Notes: generated by a model not told the origin, from the sequence alone. Numbered from the stretch's first letter, positions 33,475-42,346 are shown. The stretch is 64,000 nt of DNA from Streptomyces sp. CBMA152 (GCF_014596475.1 NZ_MECJ01000029.1:620001-684000); one strand, 5' to 3'. A program made the numbers and translations.

Positions 33475-33834
33475 CTACGCTTCCTCGGAGCCCGCGTGGT
33501 TCTCGTCGGGCTTGAGGACCGCCGTGCCGATCAGGCCCGCGTGGTTCTCCATGGGCTTGACCGGGCCGCCGCCGATGAGACCGGCGTGGTTCTCCATCGG
33601 CTTCATCGTGCCGTCGTCGCCGAGCAGACCGGCGTGGTTCTCAAGGGGCCTCACGATGCCGCCGACGAGTCCCGCGTGGTTCTCCATCGGCTTGACGGTG
33701 CCGTCGCCGATCAGGCCCGCGTGGTTCTCCATCGGGCGGACCGTGCCGGAGCCGGTGCCGGAACCCGGTGGGTTCCCGGCGTGGTTCTCCTGCGTGGTGA
33801 TGTCACCGATCTCGGTCTTCTTCGCGTCACTCAT
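33475..33834 (-). CDS. Repeat peptide with seven ENHAG motifs (possible multi-core precursor)
   Basis: 119 residues. After a 15-residue N-terminal segment (MSDAKKTEIGDITTQ), ENHAG occurs at 16-20, 36-40, 51-55, 65-69, 81-85, 96-100 and 111-115. The consensus unit is [VL]-[KR]-P-[ML]-ENHAG-L-[IVL]-G, spaced 14-20 residues. There is no Cys, Trp, Tyr or Phe, no signal peptide and no membrane helix. AGGGGAG lies nine bases before ATG 33834. The units are better conserved in protein than a drifting DNA repeat would require. Short Streptomyces proteins with repeated NHA-like motifs exist, to my recollection under uninformative names. Multi-core peptide precursor, metal-binding peptide or scaffold are the options; no function is established. 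Confidence 0.75.
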   Translation of the reverse strand: MSDAKKTEIGDITTQENHAGNPPGSGTGSGTVRPMENHAGLIGDGTVKPMENHAGLVGGIVRPLENHAGLLGDDGTMKPMENHAGLIGGGPVKPMENHAGLIGTAVLKPDENHAGSEEA

Positions 33835-33882
33835 CGTGTTCAGCTCCCCTGAGTTTCCTGCATGTCGTGCTCGTGTGAACCG

Positions 33883-33925
33883 GTGCCCGCCCGGCGGCTC
33901 CCCCGAGGGTCGCCGGGCGGGGCAC
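33883..33925. terminator. Hairpin upstream of the ENHAG gene
   Basis: GTGCCCGCCCGGCG (33883-33896) pairs with CGCCGGGCGGGGCAC (33911-33925) with one bulged G. It lies about 50 bases upstream of the ENHAG start, so it may be a leader hairpin. The rest of 33835-34096 shows no gene. Confidence 0.5.
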
Positions 33926-34037
33926 TTAAGGGCCGTCCACAGTAGCGGGGAGGCCCACCGCCGATCCGCCTGCCCCCCGACGCGGCGGATCGTTGAGTAA
34001 GAGAGTGCCGAGGGTCGATAAACGATGGCTAAACGGC

Positions 34038-34071
34038 TCCGGCAGGAGGCGATGAGTCGCCCCCTGCCGGA
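34038..34071 (-). terminator. Terminator of the SARP regulator gene
   Basis: TCCGGCAGGAGGCGA (34038-34052) pairs with TCGCCCCCTGCCGGA (34057-34071), one mismatch, four-base loop, 25 bases beyond the minus-strand stop at 34097. Confidence 0.65.
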
Positions 34072-34096
34072 CCGTTCGTGGTGCCGAAACCGCCGG

Positions 34097-37060
34097 CTAC
34101 GCCGCTGCCATCGGGCTCAGCAGCTGCCGCACGTCCTTGGCTTCCGCCGCGCCCGTCGACTCGTAGATGGCAAGGGCCTCGCGCCAGCAGGCCCGGGCGC
34201 GGTCGGCCTGGCCGAGCTGGTCCAGGGCCCGGCCCAGTGTCGTGAGCACGTTGCCCCGCATCCACTCGCCCCCGATGCACCGCAGCGCGAGCGCCTGTTC
34301 GGCGTGCTGGGCGGCCCGGGCGGGGCGGAGCGCCGCGAAGTGGGCCTCGGCGATACGGAAGTGGGTCGTGCCCTCCCACAGCCGCTGCCGGTTGTCCTGG
34401 AAGACCCGCAGCGCCTCGCCGAGTTGGTCGAGGGCCTCGTCCAGGCGGCCCGCCCGGGTCAGCGCGATGCCGAGCGCGAAGCGGCCGTTGGCGAGCCGCA
34501 GGGCGTGCCCCATCTCGCTGAAGATGTCGAGGCCGCGCTGGGCGAGCTCGACCGCGCTGGACGTACGGCCCATGTTCACGTGGATACGGGAGAGGTTGCA
34601 CAGCGCGCTGGCCTCGCCCGGCCGGTTGCCGTCAGCGCGGTAGTTGTCGATCGCCTCCTGGAGGAAGCGCTCACCGTCGGCGTGCCGGTTCTGGTAGAAC
34701 GCGATGATCCCGCGGTCGTTGGGCGCGACCCCGGCCGGCATCGGGTCGCCCGCCTCCTTGGCGAGCAGCGAGGAGACCCGGGCCTCCTCGTCGGCCTGCT
34801 CGAAGCGGCCGGAGACCAGCAGGACCGTGGAGAGCGCGAGCCGCGCCCGCCCCTCGGCGCCCGCGTCGCCCGCCGCGTGCGCGGTGTCGCGGATCGCGGC
34901 CGCCGTGGTCTCGTACTGCCGCGAGTTGGCGCCCGACTCGGCGAGGTCCTTCGCGGCCCACAGCAGGTCCACCGCGCGCCGCAGCATCGCCGGGTCGCCC
35001 GCGCACTGGTGGACGGACGCCAGCAGGCAGTTGGCCTCGGCGTACAGCCAGTCGACGGCCTCGTGGCCGTCGGCGAAGGCGAGACCGGGGTAGCGGGTGG
35101 GGGCCAGGTGCTCCACGAGCCGGTCGCCGGGGCGCTCGATCGCGTACACCCGGGCCGCCGTCGACAGGTAGAAGTCGAGCAGCCGGGACATCGCGGCGGC
35201 GCGCTCGGACGGCGGCTCCTCGTCGCGTTCGGCGCATGCACGCGCGTAGAGCCGTACGAGATCGTGGTAGCGGTAGCGGCCGGGGGCCGCGGACTCCACC
35301 AGACTGGTGTCGACGAGGGATTCGAGCAGGTCCTCGGTCTCCTGGCGGGGCAGGTCGAGTACGGCGGCGGCCGCGGCCAGCGAGATGTCCGGGCCGTCGG
35401 GCAGGCCGAGCAGCCTGAACGCGCGGGCCTGGGCGGGCTCCAGCTGGCCGTAGCCGAGTTCGAAGGTGGCCTTGACCGCGAGGTCGCCGGCCTGGAGCTC
35501 GTCCAGGCGCCGGCGCTCGTCGGCGAGCTTCGCCGCGAGGACCGAGACGGTCCAGGTGCGGCGCGAGGCGAGCCGGGAGGCGGCGATACGGATGGCCAGC
35601 GGCAAAAAGCCGCAGGCGGCCACGACGTCGAGCGCCGACTGCCGCTCCGCGCCGACCCGTTCCTCCCCGACGATCTTCGTGAAGAGCTGGAGCGCCTCGT
35701 CCGGGGACATCACGTCCAGGTCGACGAGGTACGCCCCGGCCAGGTCCAGCATCCGGATGCGGCTGGTGACAAGCGCGGCGCAGCCCGCCGTGCCGGGCAG
35801 CAGCGGACGCACCTGCGCCGCGTCGCGCGCGTTGTCGAGCAGGACCAGGACCCGGCGGCCGTCGAGCGTCGAGCGGAACAGGGCCGCGCGCTCCTCCAGC
35901 GAGTCGGGGATGGCGCGGTCCGGGGTGCCGAGCGCGCGCAGGAACGAGCCGAGCACGGTCTCCGGCTCGCTGGCGCGCGGCGCGGTGCCCTGGAGGTCGA
36001 CGTAGAGCTGGCCGTCGGGGAAGTGCGGGCGGGCCGCGTGGGCCACGTGCACGGCGAGCGTCGTCTTGCCGACCCCGCCGATACCGGCGAGCGCGGAGAC
36101 GGCCATCACGGTGGTGTCGGCGGTGGCCAACCGCGCGGTGAGCTCCTGGACGAAGGAGGCGCGGCCGGTGAAGTCCGGTACGGAGGCCGGGAGCTGGGCC
36201 GCCTTGACCGGCGCGGGCGGGGCCGGGGCCTCGGCGGGCCGGGCCAGGTCCTCGTCGGCCTGGAGGATCCGCTGCTGGAGCCGGGCGAGCTCGGGGCGCG
36301 GGTCGACGCCGAGCTCGTCGGCGAGCAGCCTGCGGGTGTCCGCGTACACGGCGAGGGCTTCGGCCTGGCGCCCGCTGCGGTACAGCGCGAGCATCAGCAG
36401 CTCCCGCAGGCGCTCGCGCAGCGGGTGCGCGGCGGTGAGCGCGGTCAGCTCGGAGACGGCCTCGGCGTGGCACCCGGCGTCCAGCTCCATGTCGAGCCGC
36501 GCCTCGGTGAGCTGGAGGCGCCACTCGCTGAGCCGGGTCCGCTCGGTGTCCGCGTTGGGCCCGGGCACATTGGCCAGCGGTTCGCCGGTCCAGATCGCCA
36601 GCGAGGCCTTCAGCAGCTCGCGGGCCCGGCACGGGTCCCCGCCCGCCCGCGCCTTCTCGGCCTCGGCGGCCAGCTCCTGGGCGCCGGCGAGGTCGAGGAC
36701 GCCGGAGGCGAGCCGGATGGCGTACCCGCCGGACTCGCTGACCAGCACGCCCGGGCCCAGCGTCTTGCGCAGCCTGGAGGCGTACGTACGTACCGCGGCC
36801 AGCGCCTGCGACGGCGGCTCGTCGCCCCAGATGGCGTCGATCAGCTCGGCGGCGGTGGCGGTGCGGCCGTCGCGCAGCAGCAGCGCGGCGAGCAGCGCGC
36901 GCTGCTGCGGCGCGCCGGACGGCAGTGCCTCGGTCCCGCGCCAGGCGCGCACGGGTCCGAGCACGCCGAAGCGCAGGCCGTCCTGCTCGGCCTGACCGGT
37001 GTCCGCTGCCGGGACCGGAGTCCTCTGCTCCGGAATGCGCGGCTCGCCGTTTCGGTCCAT
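34097..37060 (-). CDS. AfsR-like SARP regulator (winged helix, BTAD, NB-ARC ATPase, TPR)
   Basis: 987 residues, close to AfsR (about 990). An OmpR-like DNA-binding domain starts LRFGVLGPVRAWRG and includes AELIDAIWGDEPPSQALAAV. The bacterial transcription-activation domain follows to about 270. The NB-ARC ATPase has Walker A ALAGIGGVGKTTLAV (about residue 320) and a Walker B-like RRVLVLLDNARD. The last third is TPR repeats. ATG 37060 has AGGGGG upstream; longer readings are not supported. Such proteins activate secondary metabolism and can respond to Ser/Thr kinases. No antibiotic cluster is adjacent. The divergent neighbour is an operator-controlled amidohydrolase gene. Confidence 0.88.
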   Translation of the reverse strand: MDRNGEPRIPEQRTPVPAADTGQAEQDGLRFGVLGPVRAWRGTEALPSGAPQQRALLAALLLRDGRTATAAELIDAIWGDEPPSQALAAVRTYASRLRKTLGPGVLVSESGGYAIRLASGVLDLAGAQELAAEAEKARAGGDPCRARELLKASLAIWTGEPLANVPGPNADTERTRLSEWRLQLTEARLDMELDAGCHAEAVSELTALTAAHPLRERLRELLMLALYRSGRQAEALAVYADTRRLLADELGVDPRPELARLQQRILQADEDLARPAEAPAPPAPVKAAQLPASVPDFTGRASFVQELTARLATADTTVMAVSALAGIGGVGKTTLAVHVAHAARPHFPDGQLYVDLQGTAPRASEPETVLGSFLRALGTPDRAIPDSLEERAALFRSTLDGRRVLVLLDNARDAAQVRPLLPGTAGCAALVTSRIRMLDLAGAYLVDLDVMSPDEALQLFTKIVGEERVGAERQSALDVVAACGFLPLAIRIAASRLASRRTWTVSVLAAKLADERRRLDELQAGDLAVKATFELGYGQLEPAQARAFRLLGLPDGPDISLAAAAAVLDLPRQETEDLLESLVDTSLVESAAPGRYRYHDLVRLYARACAERDEEPPSERAAAMSRLLDFYLSTAARVYAIERPGDRLVEHLAPTRYPGLAFADGHEAVDWLYAEANCLLASVHQCAGDPAMLRRAVDLLWAAKDLAESGANSRQYETTAAAIRDTAHAAGDAGAEGRARLALSTVLLVSGRFEQADEEARVSSLLAKEAGDPMPAGVAPNDRGIIAFYQNRHADGERFLQEAIDNYRADGNRPGEASALCNLSRIHVNMGRTSSAVELAQRGLDIFSEMGHALRLANGRFALGIALTRAGRLDEALDQLGEALRVFQDNRQRLWEGTTHFRIAEAHFAALRPARAAQHAEQALALRCIGGEWMRGNVLTTLGRALDQLGQADRARACWREALAIYESTGAAEAKDVRQLLSPMAAA

Positions 37061-37392
37061 AGCGACCCCCTGTGCCCCCGTAGCGCTGGTAATGCCCGTG
37101 CCAGTCTGCCCTGTCCATGGCATGCGCGTCAGCTACGGGTGACGCTCCGCACAAGGCCTCTGCACACAGTCGTTACACGTCGACGGTGCCTGTCCACAGC
37201 GTGGTCCAGGGGATGGACAGCCGTCGTGGGCCGGGAAACGTGGGACGAATGGCCGAGGAGTGACGGGCGAGTGGCCGAGGTACGACCGGTGCGGGGGGCC
37301 GCGCGGGGTTCTGCGGGTCGGGGCCGGGTCCGGGGTGGCGGTTGTGTGCGAATAGCTGACGGATCGTCAGATCAGGGCTACCGTGAAGATTT
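37061..37392. other. Divergent promoter region of the SARP and amidohydrolase genes
   Basis: 332 bases. It contains operator 9 near the amidohydrolase side. A DnaA-like 9-mer CTGTCCACA occurs near 37190. No reading frame with recognisable features was found. Confidence 0.5.
37356..37370. promoter_or_regulatory. Operator site 9 (CTGACGGATCGTCAG)
   Basis: A perfect dyad 22 bases upstream of the amidohydrolase ATG at 37393. Identical to site 11. Confidence 0.82.
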
Positions 37393-38691
37393 ATGGAGAA
37401 CGTCACGGAGACGGCGACGGAGACGGCCATGACGACTGCCCAGGGGACCGGCGCGGAGACGGGGAGCGACGGGGAGGAGGCCTTCCCGAGGATCATCTCG
37501 GTGGACGATCACACGGTGGAGCCCGCGCACGTCTGGCAGGACCGGCTCCCGTCGAAGTACCGCGACATCGGCCCGCGCGTGGTCCGGGCCCCGCTCAAGG
37601 AGATGACGTTCCTCGGCGGGAAGTTCGCCCCCGTCATGGGCGCCCCGGGCGACGAGGGCCCGATCGGCGACTGGTGGGTGTACGAGGACCTGCACCGCCC
37701 ACTGACGCGCCTCGACACAGCGGTGGGTTACGCGAGGGACGAGATCCGCCTGGAGGTGATCACGTACGAGCAGATGCGACCGGGCTCGTACAGCGTCCCG
37801 GACCGGCTGGCGGACATGGACGTCAACCACGTCCAGTCGGCGCTGTGTTTCCCCACCTTCCCGCGCTTCTGCGGCCAGACGTTCACGGAGGCGGCGGACC
37901 GGGAGCTGGGGCTGCTTTCGGTACGGGCGTACAACGACTGGATGGTGGAGGAGTGGTGCGGCCCTGCCGCTGAGGGGCGCCTCATCCCACTGACCCTGAT
38001 TCCCCTCTGGGACGCGGAGCTGGCGGCGGCTGAGGTGCGGCGCAACGCGGCGCGTGGGGTGCGGGCGGTGGCGTTCTCGGAGATACCCCCGCACCTGGGG
38101 CTGCCGTCGGTCCACGGCGACGAGTGGGACCCGTTCCTCGCGGCGTGCGACGAGACGGGCACGGTCATCGCGATGCACATCGGCTCGTCGTCGAGGATGC
38201 CGTCGACATCGGCCGACGCCCCTCCGGCCGTCGGCTCGACGATCACGTTCGCCAACTGCTGCTACTCGATGGTCGACTGGCTGATGAGCGGCAAGTTCGA
38301 ACGCTTCCCCGGGCTGCGGGTGATGTACGCCGAGGGTCAGATCGGGTGGATCCCGTACATCCTGGAACGCGCGGACGTGGTCTGGGAGGAGAACCGCGCC
38401 TGGGGCGGAGTCGCCGACAAGGTCCACCGCCCCCCGTCGGAACTCTTCGCGGAACACGTCTACGGCTGCTTCTTCGACGACGCGTTCGGCCTGCGCAACC
38501 TGGGCGCGATAGGCATCGGCAACGTCCTGTACGAGACGGACTACCCGCACTCGGACTCCACCTGGCCGAAGTCGAAGGAGGTCGGCGAATCCCAGATGGC
38601 CCACCTGCGCCCGGACGTGGTGGAGCGGATCGTGCGCGGCAACGCGATCGAGCTGCTGGGGTTGACGGGGGAGGGGTTGTGGGCGGGGTGA
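37393..38691 (+). CDS. Amidohydrolase family protein (PF04909 type)
   Basis: 432 residues with the metal-dependent TIM barrel of the amidohydrolase-2 family. VDDHTVEPAHVWQDRLPSKY near residue 36 is a DDH variant of the first metal motif; AMHIGSSS (about residue 258) and YETDYPHSDSTWPKSKEVGE (about 380-399) supply further ligands and the catalytic Asp. Relatives decarboxylate or hydrolyse ring-derived acids and are frequent in steroid- or terpenoid-type gene sets. ATG 37393 has no clear ribosome site; ATG 37429 is an alternative. Operator 9 places it in the regulon. The substrate is unknown. Confidence 0.85.
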   Translation: MENVTETATETAMTTAQGTGAETGSDGEEAFPRIISVDDHTVEPAHVWQDRLPSKYRDIGPRVVRAPLKEMTFLGGKFAPVMGAPGDEGPIGDWWVYEDLHRPLTRLDTAVGYARDEIRLEVITYEQMRPGSYSVPDRLADMDVNHVQSALCFPTFPRFCGQTFTEAADRELGLLSVRAYNDWMVEEWCGPAAEGRLIPLTLIPLWDAELAAAEVRRNAARGVRAVAFSEIPPHLGLPSVHGDEWDPFLAACDETGTVIAMHIGSSSRMPSTSADAPPAVGSTITFANCCYSMVDWLMSGKFERFPGLRVMYAEGQIGWIPYILERADVVWEENRAWGGVADKVHRPPSELFAEHVYGCFFDDAFGLRNLGAIGIGNVLYETDYPHSDSTWPKSKEVGESQMAHLRPDVVERIVRGNAIELLGLTGEGLWAG

Positions 38692-38779
38692 GGTAGGGCC
38701 GGGGGCGTGATGGGGTGGGTGATTCGCCCGCCCACCCGACGGTCTTGTGCAGCACCCCCGCCCCCGCCACCATCCCCAC

Positions 38780-39196
38780 ATGACTTCCCACACCATGACC
38801 CCCGCCGAAGCCGACAAGATCCTCGCCGACAACTTCGCGCCCTGGGTGCTGGAGCTCGGGCTCAGCGTCGTCGAAGTGGACGCCGAGCATGCCGTGTTGC
38901 GGTTGCCGTGGGACGCGCGGCTGGCGCGGGACGGGGGCGGGTTGTCGGGGCAGGCCATGATGGCCGCGGCCGATACCGCCACGGTGATCGCGATTTCGGC
39001 GGCCCGGGGGGCGTACGGGCCCATGACCACCGTGCAGCAGTCGACCTCGTTCCTGCGGCCCGTCGTCGACGCCGACGTCCTCATCGACGCCCGGGTCGTC
39101 AAGCTCGGCAAGCGGATGGCCTTCGCGGAGATCGGTCTCATGGTGGACGACACCGTCGTGGCCCGCGCCTCCACCGTCTACGCCCTGCTGGGGTGA
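38780..39196 (+). CDS. PaaI-type thioesterase (hotdog fold)
   Basis: 138 residues. The helix GGGLSGQAMMAAADTATVIA and strands TTVQQSTSFLRPVVDADVLI are standard for the single-domain hotdog acyl-CoA thioesterase family; the usual HGG is shifted to GGG. It would hydrolyse a CoA ester to release CoA. ATG 38780 is preferred, with ATG 38795 as an alternative; neither has a strong ribosome site. It follows the operator-9 amidohydrolase by 88 bases on the same strand and is probably part of that unit. Confidence 0.82.
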   Translation: MTSHTMTPAEADKILADNFAPWVLELGLSVVEVDAEHAVLRLPWDARLARDGGGLSGQAMMAAADTATVIAISAARGAYGPMTTVQQSTSFLRPVVDADVLIDARVVKLGKRMAFAEIGLMVDDTVVARASTVYALLG

Positions 39197-39221
39197 ATCC
39201 CGGCCCCGTCCCGCCTCTTGC

Positions 39222-39236
39222 ATGACGATCCGTCAG
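39222..39236. promoter_or_regulatory. Operator site 10 (ATGACGATCCGTCAG)
   Basis: One mismatch from the consensus. It is the upstream member of a tandem pair with site 11, 44 bases centre to centre, in front of the LLM/SDR operon. Confidence 0.7.
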
Positions 39237-39265
39237 CTATCACCATGGGCCCCGTCGGGTCAGAA

Positions 39266-39280
39266 CTGACGGATCGTCAG
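39266..39280. promoter_or_regulatory. Operator site 11 (CTGACGGATCGTCAG)
   Basis: A perfect dyad ending 19 bases before the LLM oxidoreductase ATG at 39300. Confidence 0.82.
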
Positions 39281-39299
39281 ATGCGTGGAGGCGGCGGAC

Positions 39300-40244
39300 A
39301 TGGCGGCAGCGGCGGAGCACGGGCTCGTCTACGGGATGCAGCTCCCCATCCAGTCCCAGAGCACCCTCTTCGCCGAACCCTGGGAAGCCGGCGCCACCCC
39401 GGACGATCTCGCCGAGGTGGCCCGCGCCGCCGACCGCGCCGGGTTCCACTACCTCGCCACCTGCGACCACGTCGCCATCCCGCGCCGCCTCGCGAGCGCG
39501 ATGAGCACCACCTGGTACGACCCCGTCGCCACCCTCGCCTACCTCGCCGCGATCACCACCCGCACCCGGCTCCTCAGCCACGTCGCGGTCGTCGGCCTGC
39601 GCCACCCCCTGAACACCGCGAAGCAGTACGCGACCCTCGACCACCTCAGCGGCGGCCGGCTGATCCTCGGGGTCGGGGCCGGGCACGTACAGGAGGAGTT
39701 CGAGGCGCTCGGGGTCGACTTCGCGCAGCGGGGGGCCGTGCTCGACGAGACCGTCGACGCGCTCCGCGCCGCGCTCGGGCCCGAGGAGTACCCGGAGTTC
39801 CACGGCGACCGGTTCGACTTCGCGGACCTCGGGCAGCGGCCCCGACCCGTACAGCAGAACGTGCCCATCTGGGTCGGCGGCTCCTCGCCCGCCGCCGTCC
39901 GCCGTGCCGCCCTGCGCGGGGACGGGTGGCTGCCGCAGGGCGACCCCCGCGACCGGCTGCCCGAGCAGATCGCGCGGATACGGGAGCTCAGGGAGCGGCA
40001 CGGCGTCGAGCGGCCGATCGTCATCGGCGCCATCGCCGAGCCGCTGTACGTCGGCGAGGCCCGGTGGAACCTCGGGCGCCGCACCCTCAGCGGCAAGCCC
40101 GACGCCCTCGCCGACTCCCTGCGCGAGTACGCCGCCCTCGGCGTCCACCAGATCCAGCTGCGCTTCCGCTCCCGCAGCCGTACCGAACTCATCGACCAGA
40201 TCGCGGCGTTCGCCGCCGATGTGGCTCCACACCTCACTACCTAG
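39300..40244 (+). CDS. LLM-class (F420-type) oxidoreductase, first copy
   Basis: 314 residues of the luciferase-like TIM barrel. AGFHYLATCDHVAIPRRLAS near the N-terminus and TLDHLSGGRLILGVGAGHVQ (about 112-131) are the F420-binding pattern of the F420-dependent branch; VPIWVGGSSPAAVRRAA is the phosphate-binding strand. It starts at ATG 39300 with GGAGG eight bases upstream. It is co-transcribed with an SDR gene 10 bases downstream and controlled by operators 10 and 11. It probably reduces or oxidises a ketone or enone intermediate with F420; the substrate is unknown. Confidence 0.85.
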   Translation: MAAAAEHGLVYGMQLPIQSQSTLFAEPWEAGATPDDLAEVARAADRAGFHYLATCDHVAIPRRLASAMSTTWYDPVATLAYLAAITTRTRLLSHVAVVGLRHPLNTAKQYATLDHLSGGRLILGVGAGHVQEEFEALGVDFAQRGAVLDETVDALRAALGPEEYPEFHGDRFDFADLGQRPRPVQQNVPIWVGGSSPAAVRRAALRGDGWLPQGDPRDRLPEQIARIRELRERHGVERPIVIGAIAEPLYVGEARWNLGRRTLSGKPDALADSLREYAALGVHQIQLRFRSRSRTELIDQIAAFAADVAPHLTT

Positions 40245-40254
40245 GGAGTACGGC

Positions 40255-41040
40255 ATGGGCAAGCTCGACGGGCGGGTCGTCCTCGTCACCGGCGCGGCGC
40301 GCGGACAGGGCGAGCAGGAGGCGCGGCTCTTCGCGGCCGAGGGCGCCAAGGTCGTCCTCGCGGACGTACTCGACGAGCAGGGCGAGGCAGTCGCCAAGGA
40401 ACTCGGCCCGGAGATGGCCAGGTTCGTCCACCTCGATGTCTCCGACGAGGCGCAGTGGATCGCCGCCGTCGCCTCCGCCAAGGACGCCTTCGGGCACATC
40501 GACGGGCTCGTCAACAACGCCGGCATCCTGCGCTTCAACGAGCTCGTGTCGACGCCCCTGGAGGAGTTCCAGGCGATCATCCAGGTCAACCAGATCGGCG
40601 CCTTCCTCGGCATCAAGCACGTGGCGCCCGAGATCGAGGCGGCCGGGGGCGGCACCATCGTCAACACCGCCTCGTACACGGCCCTGACGGGCATGGCGTA
40701 CGTCGGCGCGTACGCCGCCACCAAGCACGCCATCCTCGGCCTCACCCGCGTCGCGGCCGTCGAGCTCGCGGCGAAGGGCATCCGGGTCAACGCGGTGTGC
40801 CCGGGGGCGGTGGACACCCCGATGACCAACCCCGCGGCCCTGGACCCGACCGCCGACCCCGAGGCGGCCAAGGAGGCCGTGGCCGAGCTGTACAAGAAGC
40901 TCGTGCCGCTGGGGCGGATCGGGCGGCCGGAGGAGGTCGCGGCGCTGGCGCTGTTCCTGACCAGCGAGGACTCCGCGTACATCACCGGCCAGCCGTTCGT
41001 CATCGACGGGGGCTGGCTGGCCGGGGTGAGCCTTTTCTGA
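40255..41040 (+). CDS. SDR-family dehydrogenase with steroid-dehydrogenase-like signature
   Basis: 261 residues, classical SDR. TGAARGQGEQEARLFAAEGA carries the cofactor motif TGxxxGxG (Gly-Gln replacing Gly-Ile), Asp in VVLADV favours NAD, NNAG is present, and the active site shows Ser in NTASYTAL and YAATKHA. The GAARGQG variant is common in 3-alpha/20-beta- and 17-beta-hydroxysteroid dehydrogenase-like proteins. ATG 40255 follows GGGAG, 10 bases after the LLM stop. It is likely an alcohol/ketone interconversion step in the same pathway. Which hydroxyl it acts on is not known. Confidence 0.86.
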   Translation: MGKLDGRVVLVTGAARGQGEQEARLFAAEGAKVVLADVLDEQGEAVAKELGPEMARFVHLDVSDEAQWIAAVASAKDAFGHIDGLVNNAGILRFNELVSTPLEEFQAIIQVNQIGAFLGIKHVAPEIEAAGGGTIVNTASYTALTGMAYVGAYAATKHAILGLTRVAAVELAAKGIRVNAVCPGAVDTPMTNPAALDPTADPEAAKEAVAELYKKLVPLGRIGRPEEVAALALFLTSEDSAYITGQPFVIDGGWLAGVSLF

Positions 41041-41133
41041 GCCGCTTCTGAGCCGTTTCCGAGCTGTTTCTGACTCGGCATCAGGTATTGACGGCACCGG
41101 ACGCCGGTGGAACAGTCGCCGTATCGCATAGAT

Positions 41134-41148
41134 CTGACGACTCGTCAG
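41134..41148. promoter_or_regulatory. Operator site 12 (CTGACGACTCGTCAG)
   Basis: A perfect dyad in the 135-base gap after the SDR gene, 27 bases before the TTG start of the next LLM gene, so that gene has its own control. Confidence 0.8.
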
Positions 41149-41175
41149 AAACGCTGACAGGGACGGTGAACCTCC

Positions 41176-42297
41176 TTGGAATTCGGACTGTTTGTACAGG
41201 GATACGTGCCCGTGGCACGCTCGTCGGTCGACCCCCAGGCGGAGCACAAGGCGCTGATGGAGGAGACCGAATACGTCATCCAGGCGGACAGGTCCGGCTT
41301 CAAGTACGCCTGGGCCTCCGAGCACCACTTCCTGGAGGAGTACTCGCACCTGTCGGCCAACGAGGTCTTCCTCGGCTACCTCGCCCACGCCACCGAGCGG
41401 ATCCACCTCGGCTCGGGCATCTTCAACCCGCTGGCGGCGGTGAACCACCCGGTCAAGGTCGCGGAGAAGGTCGCGATGCTCGACCATCTCAGCGAGGGCC
41501 GCTTCGAGTTCGGCTCCGGGCGGGGTGCGGGCTCGCACGAGATCCTGGGGTTCATGCCGGGGGTCACCGACATGAACCACACCAAGGAGATCTGGGAAGA
41601 GACGATCGCCGAGTTCCCCAAGATGTGGCTCCAGGACGAGTACGTGGGCTTCCAGGGCAAGCATTGGTCGCTCCCCCCGCGCAAGGTCCTGCCGAAGCCG
41701 TACGGGAAGTCGCACCCGGCGATGTGGTACGCGGCCGGGTCGCCGTCGTCGTACGCCATGGCCGCGAAGAAGGGCCTCGGCGTCCTCGGCTTCTCCGTCC
41801 AGAAGGTCTCGGACATGGAGTGGGTCCTGGAGCAGTACAAGACGGCGATACGGGAGGCGGAGCCGATCGCGGACTTCGTCAACGACAACGTGATGGTGAC
41901 GTCGACGGCGATCTGTGCGGAGACGCACGACAAGGCGGTCGCTGTCGCGGCGGCGGGCGGTCTCAACCGCCTGCAGTCGTTGGTGTTCCGGTACCACGAC
42001 ACGTTCCCCCGGCCGGAGGGTGTGCCGGAGTGGCCGGAGCTGTTGCCCGAGTACACCACGGAGATCATCGAACTCCTCATCGCGGAGGAGCTGATGATCT
42101 GCGGGGATCCGGACGAGGTGACTGCGCAGTGCAAGCGGTGGGAGCAGGCGGGGGCGGATCAGCTGTCGTTCGGGCTCCCTATTGGTGTTCCTTACGAGGA
42201 CACCATGAACACGATCCGGCTGATCGGGGAGCATGTGATCCCGAAGATCGACACGGATCCGGTGCATCGGACTACGCGGTTCCGCGACGCGGTGTAA
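41176..42297 (+). CDS. LLM-class flavin-dependent oxidoreductase (LuxA-like), second copy
   Basis: 373 residues. The start must be TTG 41176, because MEFGLFVQGYVP is the conserved first strand of the family and no ATG or GTG precedes it in frame after the operator. YAWASEHHFLEEYSHLSANE and HLSEGRFEFGSGRGAGSHEI are typical of FMN-dependent, luciferase-alpha-like monooxygenases rather than the F420 branch. Such enzymes need reduced flavin from a reductase; the flavin reductase at 11773, with the same operator, is a candidate partner. The TTG start may keep expression low. Confidence 0.83.
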   Translation: MEFGLFVQGYVPVARSSVDPQAEHKALMEETEYVIQADRSGFKYAWASEHHFLEEYSHLSANEVFLGYLAHATERIHLGSGIFNPLAAVNHPVKVAEKVAMLDHLSEGRFEFGSGRGAGSHEILGFMPGVTDMNHTKEIWEETIAEFPKMWLQDEYVGFQGKHWSLPPRKVLPKPYGKSHPAMWYAAGSPSSYAMAAKKGLGVLGFSVQKVSDMEWVLEQYKTAIREAEPIADFVNDNVMVTSTAICAETHDKAVAVAAAGGLNRLQSLVFRYHDTFPRPEGVPEWPELLPEYTTEIIELLIAEELMICGDPDEVTAQCKRWEQAGADQLSFGLPIGVPYEDTMNTIRLIGEHVIPKIDTDPVHRTTRFRDAV

Positions 42298-42346
42298 ATG
42301 GCCGGGTGTTCGTCTGCGGGCCGGTGGGGGGTTGCTCGCGCGGTTT

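Noticed and set aside
34025-37432. A very long open frame opposite the SARP gene (over 1100 codons).
   Set aside because: It is the complement of a well-supported regulator gene; the predicted protein has no domains and shows the codon bias typical of antisense frames in high-GC DNA.
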